A stretch of DNA of 64,000 bases from an uncultured Granulosicoccus sp. GTDB taxonomy: Bacteria; Pseudomonadota; Gammaproteobacteria; Granulosicoccales; Granulosicoccaceae. The first letter of the stretch is position 1, and the number at the start of each line of letters is the position of its first letter. Below are positions 56,152-64,000 of this stretch, one piece after another. The translations under genes and the position numbers were made by a program. The DNA lies in contig CANMQI010000020.1 of the NCBI GenBank assembly GCA_947499955.1, positions 1-64,000 of the forward strand, given 5' to 3'. A model generated the notes under the pieces. That model did no database searches, was not told the origin of the DNA, and saw only the letters and a program-made list of their open reading frames with translations.

Positions 56152-57633
56152 TTATCGAGCGACAACGCGATCACCTTCACGCCGTGAACCGCCGGTTGGC
56201 TGTGCGATGCCCAGGGAACCGTTTGACCGTGTCAGACCTCCGAGTGCATGCGCTGCGATGATACTGGCAGCAGTACTGCCAGCACCGTAGTTCTGTTGCT
56301 GTATTTCCCAGCGGAAATCGTCCACTTCTGCCCGGATGTCGTTGCGCAGCTTCTCGGCTTTTTGCATGGCGATATCAAGCCCCCGCACTTCGGGTGTATT
56401 GGACCCGGCACGCAATATCTGCCTTAAGGCCAGTGCCTTGTCGACGGTACGTTCGACCGCCACGTCGCTCGCCAGTCGCTCCACGGCAGCTACACGATCT
56501 GCACCCTCCAGGGCGATCAGCGCTTCGAACACGTGCTTGCTGATTCGTACCTTACGGGACGATACGGCGTCAAAATCCGTGATCGTGGGTCGCGTGCTGG
56601 ACCCGGAGTGGGACTTGATCAGCTTGGCCCAGGCAGTGATGATATCCTCGAACTCTGATTCGTAGCCTGGCAGCAAGCCGCGTCCCGGTTTGACGCTGCT
56701 GCTGCATCCGTCTTCGCAATAGGCAATCTCTTCCTCACCCAGAACATCGATGGCAAACGCGGCGGCATCAGTTGATTTCCCCCAGTATTCTGTTAACCGT
56801 GGTTCGACACTTTCGACTGCGGTGGCAGACGCATCTGTGTTGAGCGCTGTCGCGCTGATGGTCGTCGGTGCCGTAATCGCCGTCGCACCGTCATAGGTGG
56901 TCCCGGCAGATGCACCTGCCAGGGCCGCATAACCGGCAGACACGACATCATTGACGAACTTGATGCTGGTGTCGTTAGTGGTTCCCTTGTTCCCGCCAAA
57001 CCAGGGAATGGGGGTGGAACGGGTGTTTTCCAGTACATCGTCCTCAGCGCCTAGAAGATGCTGGTCCTTTTCGGGGAGTCCGCTAGTGGAGAGATAGTCC
57101 TCCGCCAGGGTTAACCGCCAGGCCTGTTCACCGGCAACCTGTATCCAGCCATCCAGTGGGTGACTGCCCTTGTCGATCTTGTCGATCTGGCTCTGACAAC
57201 TGAGTTCTGCGTTATTGACTTTGAAGTCGATCTGGGACTTCAGGTTCTGTGAATAGTCATAGAATCCGGGTAGCGCCCGTTGCAAAGCGGCGATCAGAAG
57301 CACCTGTGGGGCCGTCTTGATGCCGGTGATGATCTGTTCGCTCAGCCCCTCGGGATCCAGCTGCTCCTTCAGGTAGTGAACGACAAGTTCTCCGAAGACA
57401 TCTTCCAGATTGTGCCTGTTTTCCCAGATGCTGCACACATTCGGTAGACGGGTTTTCAGAAACTGCGGCTTGTTGGTGGCCACAGGGTTCAGTGCCCCGC
57501 TACTGACCAGAGCTGATCCCAGTTCATAATACAGGCCGGAGTTCACCGGAGACTCGGCGGCACGGACCGCCGACGGCGACCCGACTATCAGGATAACGGT
57601 CAGTGTTGCACCAACAGCATGACGATACTTCAT
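56152..57633 (-). CDS. ICE conjugation protein, PFL_4711-type
   Basis: About 493 aa from the ATG at 57633, preceded by AGGAGCCTGCC; the frame extends upstream but overlaps the next gene. N-terminal signal (TLTVILIVGSPSAVRAAE). Then YYELGSALVSSGAL, QFLKTRLPNVCSIWENRHNLED and a C-terminal helix region (DFRWEIQQQNYGAGSTAAS). Matches the ICE family located between TraU-like and TraG-like genes. Probably a periplasmic pilus assembly factor. Confidence 0.85.
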   Translation of the reverse strand: MKYRHAVGATLTVILIVGSPSAVRAAESPVNSGLYYELGSALVSSGALNPVATNKPQFLKTRLPNVCSIWENRHNLEDVFGELVVHYLKEQLDPEGLSEQIITGIKTAPQVLLIAALQRALPGFYDYSQNLKSQIDFKVNNAELSCQSQIDKIDKGSHPLDGWIQVAGEQAWRLTLAEDYLSTSGLPEKDQHLLGAEDDVLENTRSTPIPWFGGNKGTTNDTSIKFVNDVVSAGYAALAGASAGTTYDGATAITAPTTISATALNTDASATAVESVEPRLTEYWGKSTDAAAFAIDVLGEEEIAYCEDGCSSSVKPGRGLLPGYESEFEDIITAWAKLIKSHSGSSTRPTITDFDAVSSRKVRISKHVFEALIALEGADRVAAVERLASDVAVERTVDKALALRQILRAGSNTPEVRGLDIAMQKAEKLRNDIRAEVDDFRWEIQQQNYGAGSTAASIIAAHALGGLTRSNGSLGIAQPTGGSRREGDRVVAR

Positions 57634-57682
57634 GGCAGGCTCCTGTGTTGCGGCATCGGCAGGCCACGTGGAAAAGGGAGAT

Positions 57683-58057
57683 TCATGCGAAAAACAACAG
57701 AGATTCGAGCAACAGGTAGTAGAACAGCACCCGGTAGCGACTCCGGGCAAAGGCCTCCCCTGCCCTGCCCGAGTTGGCCAGTCGGCTGACAAGCCGTTGG
57801 GTCAACGGCAGCCAGAGCGTCAGCAGCAGTACGACCGCGAACAGACGCAGCAGGAATAGCGCAAGTCCGAGCGTGTTGAAAATTGTCGGTGTGGATCCGG
57901 TCACGTCCAATACGCCAACGCCGAGACTGACCAGGCCCAGACAGACGCCAATGGCGACCGCCGAGAGTACGATCAGCCATCGGTTGCGTCTGAGCATCCA
58001 GCGCACACTGGACAGAAGCCCACGGGGTCGGTGTTCGGCTCTGTCGTGAATGGTCAT
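57683..58057 (-). CDS. ICE membrane protein
   Basis: 124 aa with two strong membrane segments (WLIVLSAVAIGVCLGLVSLG and FLLRLFAVVLLLTLWL) and basic flanks. No named family recognised, but an uncharacterised membrane protein in this position is usual in this type of ICE operon. Ends 8 bp past the previous gene. Confidence 0.7.
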   Translation of the reverse strand: MTIHDRAEHRPRGLLSSVRWMLRRNRWLIVLSAVAIGVCLGLVSLGVGVLDVTGSTPTIFNTLGLALFLLRLFAVVLLLTLWLPLTQRLVSRLANSGRAGEAFARSRYRVLFYYLLLESLLFFA

Positions 58058-58065
58058 GGGCGCCT

Positions 58066-60417
58066 CTACATCAGCTCGATGTCAAGCGGGATCTTTCCCA
58101 GGTCCGTGACGAACATTGCCACAGCTCCCGCCTTTTGCGGACTGGGGCAACAGCTGTATTGTCGCCACCAGGTAAAACCGTACATACGGTCATCGCTCTG
58201 CCGGTTCCGTGTCCAGGGATCCAGCAGTGTGTCGTCCTGCCCGAACAGGATGCACTGATCGCTGACCTTCGGGGCTACCAGTTGCCACTGACCACCTGCC
58301 TCATCGTTCGGGGTGATCGCTGGCGGATGCGTGACAGCCAGGTACTCCGTCTCCCGAGGGGGGATGACATTGTAGATATGCTTCTGCCCCGGACGACTGA
58401 CCACATGCGCGGCACGAAAGCCTGCCACGGCGGCCGCTTTCATTTCATCGCGCTGGGTTGAATAGCCCTGACGCGGGTAGACAGAGCCCCAGGCGCCTGA
58501 GAGGCTCGCAAACGTCGTCACCACCGGACTGAGCGGAAAGCGTCTTCCTTCCGTATCCTCGACCTCACTGTCACTGATGCCATCGGCAAGCCCGATATAC
58601 AGATCGGAACCGGGAAGCGGAAACGCATAGGTCTGTGGATAGACGATTTCGGGAATGTTGAAGCGCCATTGGGGAATGTCGATACCCGACAGAAAATAGG
58701 GCTTCATGATGTCGGTGTCGGAGGGACAGAATCGGAACAGATCGATTCGGCTCTCACCGATGCCGGGTGTTCCCGCAAAGCTCTCCTTCAGTCCTTCGAT
58801 CTGGCGATGGATTTCGACCGCCTCTTCGAATTCCTCCGGCAGGAGGGCGATGAGCGATTCGGTCAGGGCGCTTGTCAGGTCTGTCATGCTGGCATTGCTG
58901 ACGGTCTCCCAGGTCGAGAACAGATGGCTGATGGTCCCCGAGACCTCTGCCATGGATGAGACCGCACCGACGATATCGGCCGGGAAGATGTGCCGTGCGA
59001 TGGCGATCAGTGACTCTGGTGGGTGCGCCTCCCACCCTGGCAGCTCACTGATGATATCCGCATGCCCGAAGACATCATTGAGGTTGCGGCTTGTCGTCGT
59101 GCCCGTGATCTGGCTTGTACCGCTTCGGGCGCCCTCCGTGACATGAGTCGGAATCTGCGTGAACTTCTCCTGAAGCCCTGCCGTATCGAGTCCTGATTCG
59201 TCGATGAACTGAAAGATCGATCCGGGATGACCGATAATGTCCACCTCGTGATATTTCATCGTGCTCTTGGTGCCCTCGGTCTGCGATTCGGTACCCCCGC
59301 CCGCCCAGAGGTTCGGATTGTCGTAGCCCGGTGGTGCGCTCCGCCTCATCAGAGCCTCCATCACTGGCCTGGACAAGGTGTTCTGCAAGGCACCGTAGAG
59401 CAGTTCGGCCTCGGCCAGCGGGGAAGCCCCCAGGCGTTTCGAGATTCCCACCAGGGCATCGGGGTTGAAGTGGGTGAGCTCGAAAGAGGTTTCCGGTGTC
59501 ACATCGATCGAGCAACCTGCCAGAGTGCAGTAGACTCGGGTGGTCAGATATAGGCAGAGTCCACTGAGCGACAGATTCATGCAGTCAAAACTCGCCGGAC
59601 TGCTGGCATCGATCAGTGCGTTGATCAGACTGTATCGGGTGCCTTGCGCCTTTCCCGTACCGCAGTAGCCGCCGCCAGGTTCTGCCAGACGCAGGATGCC
59701 ATCGCCAAAGTTGATCAGGCTCGAGGGATCGAACGACTCGCAGAGCAGTTCACGAGGGTCAGCTGTGGCAGCTTGCGGCTGCGGTTTCCTGGATGGTTTG
59801 TCGACGGACTCTGAACGCCCGGTATTGTCATCGAGCCTCACCTTGATGAAACCGCCGGCCTCCGCCGCCCCTCTCGGCAGTCCATCGCTTTCGTGCCGGT
59901 AAGGCAGCGATTCGAGTTGTTGTATGGCGCCCAGGACACTCGTGATCCCTTCCAGCCTCCTGAAATAGCCATTGTCGGAAACCTCAACAACGGCAGGCAG
60001 GTTTTTCACCCCGAACCGAACGCTGATCTCGCCGGCTATAGCGGCATCACGATAGGCCTGCTTTATCGCATCCAGGCGCGGCGCGATGAGCTCTCGGCCC
60101 GTCGCCTCGATCCGGGGAAGGAGCGCCGTGACGTCCTCTTCGGACAAGCCCTCGACGTCCGGCAGGCCCCGCCGTATCTCGTCGACAAGGAGCGCGACCC
60201 GATCTGTCTCGAGCCAGTACAGGGGCACGTCCAGTTTGCCGTCGACAGCACTCTTGTCGAGTGAGGTTGCCGATGTACTGAGCACGAACAGCACGCCTGG
60301 TGTTTGTGCCATGACAGGATCCGCCCCTGTCATGACAACACCCAGCAGCAACATGGCTGCTGCGCGCAGCACCCCGAGAAGACGACGGACTCTGGCGTTG
60401 ATACTAGGTTCCATCAT
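58066..60417 (-). CDS. Fused DUF1525 plus TraU-like conjugation protein
   Basis: About 783 aa from the ATG at 60417 (preceded by AGGTAAT). After a signal peptide, residues about 45-190 match the DUF1525/PFL_4709 type (VLFVLSTS...LDVPLYWLETDRVALL...FGVKNLPAVVEVSDNGYFRRLEG). The rest matches TraU/PFL_4710 (RYSLINALIDASSPASFDCM, LCLYLTTRVYCTLAGCSI, ending TWWRQYSCCPSP). Multiple Cys suggest disulfide-bonded periplasmic mating-pair factor. These are normally two separate genes, here one reading frame. In the operon after the ATPase. Confidence 0.85.
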   Translation of the reverse strand: MMEPSINARVRRLLGVLRAAAMLLLGVVMTGADPVMAQTPGVLFVLSTSATSLDKSAVDGKLDVPLYWLETDRVALLVDEIRRGLPDVEGLSEEDVTALLPRIEATGRELIAPRLDAIKQAYRDAAIAGEISVRFGVKNLPAVVEVSDNGYFRRLEGITSVLGAIQQLESLPYRHESDGLPRGAAEAGGFIKVRLDDNTGRSESVDKPSRKPQPQAATADPRELLCESFDPSSLINFGDGILRLAEPGGGYCGTGKAQGTRYSLINALIDASSPASFDCMNLSLSGLCLYLTTRVYCTLAGCSIDVTPETSFELTHFNPDALVGISKRLGASPLAEAELLYGALQNTLSRPVMEALMRRSAPPGYDNPNLWAGGGTESQTEGTKSTMKYHEVDIIGHPGSIFQFIDESGLDTAGLQEKFTQIPTHVTEGARSGTSQITGTTTSRNLNDVFGHADIISELPGWEAHPPESLIAIARHIFPADIVGAVSSMAEVSGTISHLFSTWETVSNASMTDLTSALTESLIALLPEEFEEAVEIHRQIEGLKESFAGTPGIGESRIDLFRFCPSDTDIMKPYFLSGIDIPQWRFNIPEIVYPQTYAFPLPGSDLYIGLADGISDSEVEDTEGRRFPLSPVVTTFASLSGAWGSVYPRQGYSTQRDEMKAAAVAGFRAAHVVSRPGQKHIYNVIPPRETEYLAVTHPPAITPNDEAGGQWQLVAPKVSDQCILFGQDDTLLDPWTRNRQSDDRMYGFTWWRQYSCCPSPQKAGAVAMFVTDLGKIPLDIELM

Positions 60418-60421
60418 TGCA

Positions 60422-63400
60422 TTACCTAAGTATGTGGCTGCGTTCGCGTTCGGCATCGAGTCTGTGTAGTTCCTCGCGCGAGGATAAGCCAAGCCGGGTG
60501 CACCGGATGTTCTCGGCGATCATCATGGCCGCATCCAGTTCCGGAATCCGGTGCTCTTTCATCAGCTGGCTGCGCTCGCGCTTCTCATCCGGGTCGGTCT
60601 GGGCAAGTGCAATCGACAGGGCCGGAGGAACCATGCGCAGGATGGAGCTGCCGGAGGCTCCCTTGACCAGGGCTTCGACGTAGCGCCCCCGGGCCTTGCG
60701 GATTCGGCGCAGCATGTCGGTCTCCTCCTCGCTCATGCCCTTGAACTGCGCCACCTTGATCAGTTCATCTTCCTCCATCCACATGATGAACCACCACTCC
60801 AGAATGGAGAGCATGCGTTGGGCGTCTGCGGAAAAATCCTGGAAGTTCTGCGTTGCCAGCCACAGCCACACTCCGATCTTTCGCCACATCTTGGTGGCCT
60901 TGAGCAGGATCTGCAGAAGCATGACGTCCTTGAGCACCAGATGTGCCTCATCCGTCAGGCAGATGATATCCCGGCCGGAAGCCTGATCGCGAATTCCGAT
61001 GCGGCCCACGTGCTGGATAATGGAGATGTAGAGGATTGCCAGCAGATCCTCGTTTCCGTCCAGACCGGCGTCGGCCAGATCGATCATCGTGACATCCACA
61101 TCGGGCCAGGCAGTCCCTTCTCGGTTGAACAACCTGCCGGCCAGCGTACCCGGATCGCAATACATCTCCATCGCGGCGGACATCTCGATGATCTCACGCT
61201 CGAATGCGGCAAAGGCCTCCTGCCGGGAGACGATGATCAGCGATTCACGCACATCCTGTGGCCTGACGATGGCGCAGTCGGTCTCCCCCCGCTTCACGCG
61301 GCAGGCCGCATCCTTGATCGATTCCCGGATGGCCAGTTTCAGGGTGGGCGAACGGATCTCCCCTCTCGTCTCTGACCCGCTGGAGATCATGAGTTTGGCA
61401 ACCAGCTCGAGTTCACCGAGAATGTCACGCGTTTCGTTATCATCGTGTCGGTCTTCATCGGCGAAGGCCGCCAGTGCGGCTTCGAAGTTGTCATCCTCGA
61501 CCTCCTCCCCGTCTGCGGCACCCTTGTGGCTGTGCTCGACAATGAAATGGCCGTGCTCATCGACCAGTTCCAGCGCATCCACAAACGGTGGCACCGAGAT
61601 GTCGGACGTCATGGTGACCCGCTGCGCATGCACGGACAGGCCCTGTCGACGCCACCACTTGGCACTCAGGCCGAACGAATTACCCAGCTCGATGATGAAC
61701 AGGCGCGGAAACGAGGTGGCCAGCATCGACTGCAGGAAGGCGTTGAGCGTGGCACTTTTGCCAGAGCCCGGGGTACCGACCATGAGCAGATGGGCGTTGC
61801 GAACACGGTCCCCGATCGGATCCAGCCCCACAGGCTCACCGCCGCGGTTCCAGGCCTGTATCACGGGCCTTTTCTTTGTTCCCCGCCAACGCCCGTAGAG
61901 TGGCGCCAGCGCCGCGATCTGTTCGGCAAACAACAGTCGTGCTGCGCGAGCCGACTTTTCATCACCGGCAGGATTGAATACGCCCGGCAGGCCTCGGGGG
62001 AAGTGATCCAGCTCGATTGGGTCCCGTGTGGGCTCGACCACATTGATACCGCTGGCACGCATACCCGAGGCAACTCGGTTGGTCTGTTGTTTGAGTTTCC
62101 TCAACGTGGGCGCTCGCAGGTAGACCATCACCTCGGTGGGGAAGATCTTCTCGCCCCGATCGCGCAGGCGGCGCAGCACCGCCTCGGCCATCTTGCGGGT
62201 GTGCGATGCGCTGGCCGAGGTCCCCATGGCCCAGTCGCGTACCGACTCGATATGCGAGCTCACCTCGCTCTGTGGTCGCATGACGATGGTCATCGACAGC
62301 ACACTGCCTTCGGGCAATCGTTCGAACAGCGTGTAGGCCTTGGCTCCTCGAATGATCTCGGCGCTGACCGCGCCTGCTCTGGGCGATATCGCCAGGGAGT
62401 TCATGCGCACGACCTGGTGGATAAAGCCATCGAATTTCCAGACCCCATGGGCGGGATCGGCCACCGGCTGGGAGTACATCATTGATTCCACCAGATCCCG
62501 GCCCAACGGCAGATCTTCGGTCCTCTCCGGGTAGCTCATGGTGCTCTCCAGCCGGCTGATGTCCCCGTCACAGATACTGGCTCCCGGGTTCAGCCAGCCG
62601 CGCATCCATCGAAAGAACGACTGGCCATCCATGCGGGTATAGCCAAGCCGGGCTTCGCTCAGTTCCGCTTCCAGTCGTGAGCAGACCTGTTCCAGTTCAT
62701 CCGCCGTGTCCTCGAGGGCACGGCCTCGCCAGTAACGACGATAGATCGCGACGCGCGCCACGGTGTGCCGGCCGCCCCAGGGCGTGTCCGTGACTTCCGT
62801 GTCATGGAAAACGCCTTCGGCTCGTGCGACATCCAGCAAATGGGTTTCCAGCTCTGCCTGATAGGCCTTCGTATACACCGAATCCCGGCGCTCCTCCGAT
62901 GCGGCGTTCCGCACACGCTCGGCAAAACCGGACAGGTCACGCTCGTCCTGCAGAAACATCTGCATGACCCAGGGGTTTTGAGAATGCTCCGGACAGCTCT
63001 CTCGCACCATCCCCTGGATTCGTGCCAGTGATTCTGCGATCACGTTCGATGAGCGTCCTTCGGTGGCCACCGGCTCGATCTCGTAGACCGCCATGCGGGA
63101 GACGCCATCGCAGAACAGCACCTGCATCCCCTGATCGCGATTGCCTTCATCGATTTCGAACCAGGGAATCAGGTCAACGAAGCTCTTCATGGCGCGATGC
63201 ATCTTCATGTGCTCACCGCGCGATGCACTGCGCTGTCGGTCGATACCGAGTCGCTCAAGCGTGCGAGCGAAGAGGCCCGGCCTCGCTTCGCCCTGCTGTG
63301 CCGCCCTCCCCTCCCCGGGCCGGGGGTTTGCAAGACTCTCCCGGTCGGTGCCGCCCACAGCCGTGTCCGGCTCGAGCGTCACCGTGCCGCTGGCTTTGGC

Positions 63401-63445
63401 ATCCGTTCGCTGTCGGTCTCGCCGGCGGGTCAGAGTGGTATTCAT
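60422..63445 (-). CDS. Conjugative transfer ATPase, VirB4/TraC-like (PFL_4706-type)
   Basis: 1007 aa. N-terminal VirB4-family domain; Walker A GTPGSGKSATLNAF near residue 553; Walker B CLTDEAHLVL near 828; final QNFQDFSADAQRMLSILEWW segment typical of TraC/VirB4. Powers the type IV secretion channel of ICE. Start overlaps the preceding lipoprotein gene by 4 nt. Confidence 0.93.
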   Translation of the reverse strand: MNTTLTRRRDRQRTDAKASGTVTLEPDTAVGGTDRESLANPRPGEGRAAQQGEARPGLFARTLERLGIDRQRSASRGEHMKMHRAMKSFVDLIPWFEIDEGNRDQGMQVLFCDGVSRMAVYEIEPVATEGRSSNVIAESLARIQGMVRESCPEHSQNPWVMQMFLQDERDLSGFAERVRNAASEERRDSVYTKAYQAELETHLLDVARAEGVFHDTEVTDTPWGGRHTVARVAIYRRYWRGRALEDTADELEQVCSRLEAELSEARLGYTRMDGQSFFRWMRGWLNPGASICDGDISRLESTMSYPERTEDLPLGRDLVESMMYSQPVADPAHGVWKFDGFIHQVVRMNSLAISPRAGAVSAEIIRGAKAYTLFERLPEGSVLSMTIVMRPQSEVSSHIESVRDWAMGTSASASHTRKMAEAVLRRLRDRGEKIFPTEVMVYLRAPTLRKLKQQTNRVASGMRASGINVVEPTRDPIELDHFPRGLPGVFNPAGDEKSARAARLLFAEQIAALAPLYGRWRGTKKRPVIQAWNRGGEPVGLDPIGDRVRNAHLLMVGTPGSGKSATLNAFLQSMLATSFPRLFIIELGNSFGLSAKWWRRQGLSVHAQRVTMTSDISVPPFVDALELVDEHGHFIVEHSHKGAADGEEVEDDNFEAALAAFADEDRHDDNETRDILGELELVAKLMISSGSETRGEIRSPTLKLAIRESIKDAACRVKRGETDCAIVRPQDVRESLIIVSRQEAFAAFEREIIEMSAAMEMYCDPGTLAGRLFNREGTAWPDVDVTMIDLADAGLDGNEDLLAILYISIIQHVGRIGIRDQASGRDIICLTDEAHLVLKDVMLLQILLKATKMWRKIGVWLWLATQNFQDFSADAQRMLSILEWWFIMWMEEDELIKVAQFKGMSEEETDMLRRIRKARGRYVEALVKGASGSSILRMVPPALSIALAQTDPDEKRERSQLMKEHRIPELDAAMMIAENIRCTRLGLSSREELHRLDAERERSHILR

Positions 63446-63978
63446 GGTCGCGCTTCCGGCACGATGGTGTCCGGCACAAAAGGCTGTTGGGCGACTGGCG
63501 TCCCCTGCCGCGCCAGATCCTCACGACTCGGATAGCGGTTGGGTGGGATTTCCTCGGGAAGGGCATATTCATCGCGCTCGTACAACGAGAACTCGGTCGT
63601 ATACCCTGGCACCGGCGCGCGGGACGAGGTGGACAGATGAGGAGCGATATACAGCGCGAACCGGGGATTTCGCAGCTTCGGAAACAGCTGCTGGATCTCG
63701 TTGAGCGAATCACGCGTGAAGGCATCGTGGCGAACCCCCTCGTGCGGATTGACATGGGCGGCAAGACGCAGTGCATCACGCGCGGCATCCTGTTCCTGAA
63801 GTTCGTCGGAACCGAATCCCTGCGCCTGCGCGCCTTGCAATACGGCCTTCATCGTCGGCCCTTCCGTGTAGAGCACGGAGCGTGGCGAGACACAGCCGGT
63901 GATCAGGAGCAGGACAGCGCCCAGCACGAGAAGTCTTCCACCGCCTGTTATGTCATTCGATTCAGTCGAGATAGGCAT
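63442..63978 (-). CDS. Conjugative transfer lipoprotein
   Basis: About 178 aa from the ATG at 63978, with lipobox LLITGC. MKAVLQGAQAQGF...AARDALRLAAHVNPHEGV and the FPKLRNPRFALYIAPHLS then YTTEFSLYERDEYALP pattern are typical of the TIGR03751-type ICE lipoprotein that precedes the TraC-like ATPase. Outer-membrane-associated T4SS component (TraV/VirB7 role). Confidence 0.9.
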   Translation of the reverse strand: MPISTESNDITGGGRLLVLGAVLLLITGCVSPRSVLYTEGPTMKAVLQGAQAQGFGSDELQEQDAARDALRLAAHVNPHEGVRHDAFTRDSLNEIQQLFPKLRNPRFALYIAPHLSTSSRAPVPGYTTEFSLYERDEYALPEEIPPNRYPSREDLARQGTPVAQQPFVPDTIVPEARP

Positions 63979-64000
63979 TGGCCTGGCCTCCATGTGGCGG

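Noticed and set aside
1-64000. CRISPR array
   Set aside because: The only regular repeats are the coding WD40 units and the acidic repeat in the cargo gene; no direct repeats with unique spacers were seen.
1-64000. tRNA or rRNA genes and ICE att sites
   Set aside because: No tRNA-like cloverleaf or rRNA sequence was recognised, and no integrase or direct repeat at the element edges is within the window.

Overview
The window looks like part of a gammaproteobacterial chromosome or large replicon, with an integrative and conjugative element (ICE) on the right. The reasons are an MPF-G/ICE-type conjugation block, RadC, DUF1127, DUF1272 and DUF2267 proteins, and the protein style. I cannot name the genus. 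All family calls are from reading the translations; no search was run.

Layout. (1) 1-1683 holds the 3' part of a WD40-repeat gene built of near-identical 42-residue repeats. (2) 1.7-17 kb is gene-sparse and partly decayed. It has two paralogous winged-helix proteins, an unknown protein, three VOC/glyoxalase genes (one frameshifted), a GlxA-type regulator, DUF1272, a nucleotidyltransferase-like protein, DUF2267, a transmembrane anchor protein plus a broken second copy, two DUF1127 proteins, a racemase-fold protein lacking the usual cysteines and a CoA-transferase. (3) radC at 17.2-17.9 kb begins ICE-type accessory genes on the minus strand. (4) 18.6-43.5 kb is a complete plus-strand extracellular contractile injection system (eCIS, Afp/PVC/MAC-like). 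It encodes the cap, sheath, two tube proteins, DUF5908, LysM-type hub, spike, PAAR, gp25, two large baseplate proteins, an 1108-aa unknown protein, tape measure, a 1712-aa DUF4157 cargo and an AAA+ ATPase. (5) 43.5-46.3 kb returns to minus-strand ICE accessory genes. (6) 47.0-49.5 kb is an AT-rich Mrr/PD-(D/E)xK-NACHT defence-type gene with an in-frame stop. (7) 49.7-51.15 kb is an IS605-like element with TnpB only. (8) 51.3-52.7 kb has a Tus-like replication-terminus-binding protein and an unknown partner. (9) 53.2-54.4 kb has a CARDB/PPC-type lipoprotein and a small membrane protein. (10) 54.5-64 kb is a minus-strand conjugation operon: lipoprotein, VirB4/TraC-like ATPase, DUF1525-TraU fusion, membrane protein, PFL_4711-type protein and TraG-N protein.

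How it fits together. The eCIS genes are nearly contiguous, in the usual structural order, and run opposite to the ICE backbone. The locus is bracketed by partial duplications of the same backbone segment: the 3' end of the gene at 44049 and part of radC. This indicates that the injection system was inserted as cargo between two ICE accessory genes. Shared hairpin leaders (upstream of radC and of two genes near 46 kb) and AT-rich inverted repeats upstream of several minus-strand genes suggest coordinated control of the ICE genes.

The most notable items are the eCIS as ICE cargo, the giant DUF4157-CHAP-helical-toxin protein, the broken NACHT gene, the solo TnpB and the Tus-like protein.
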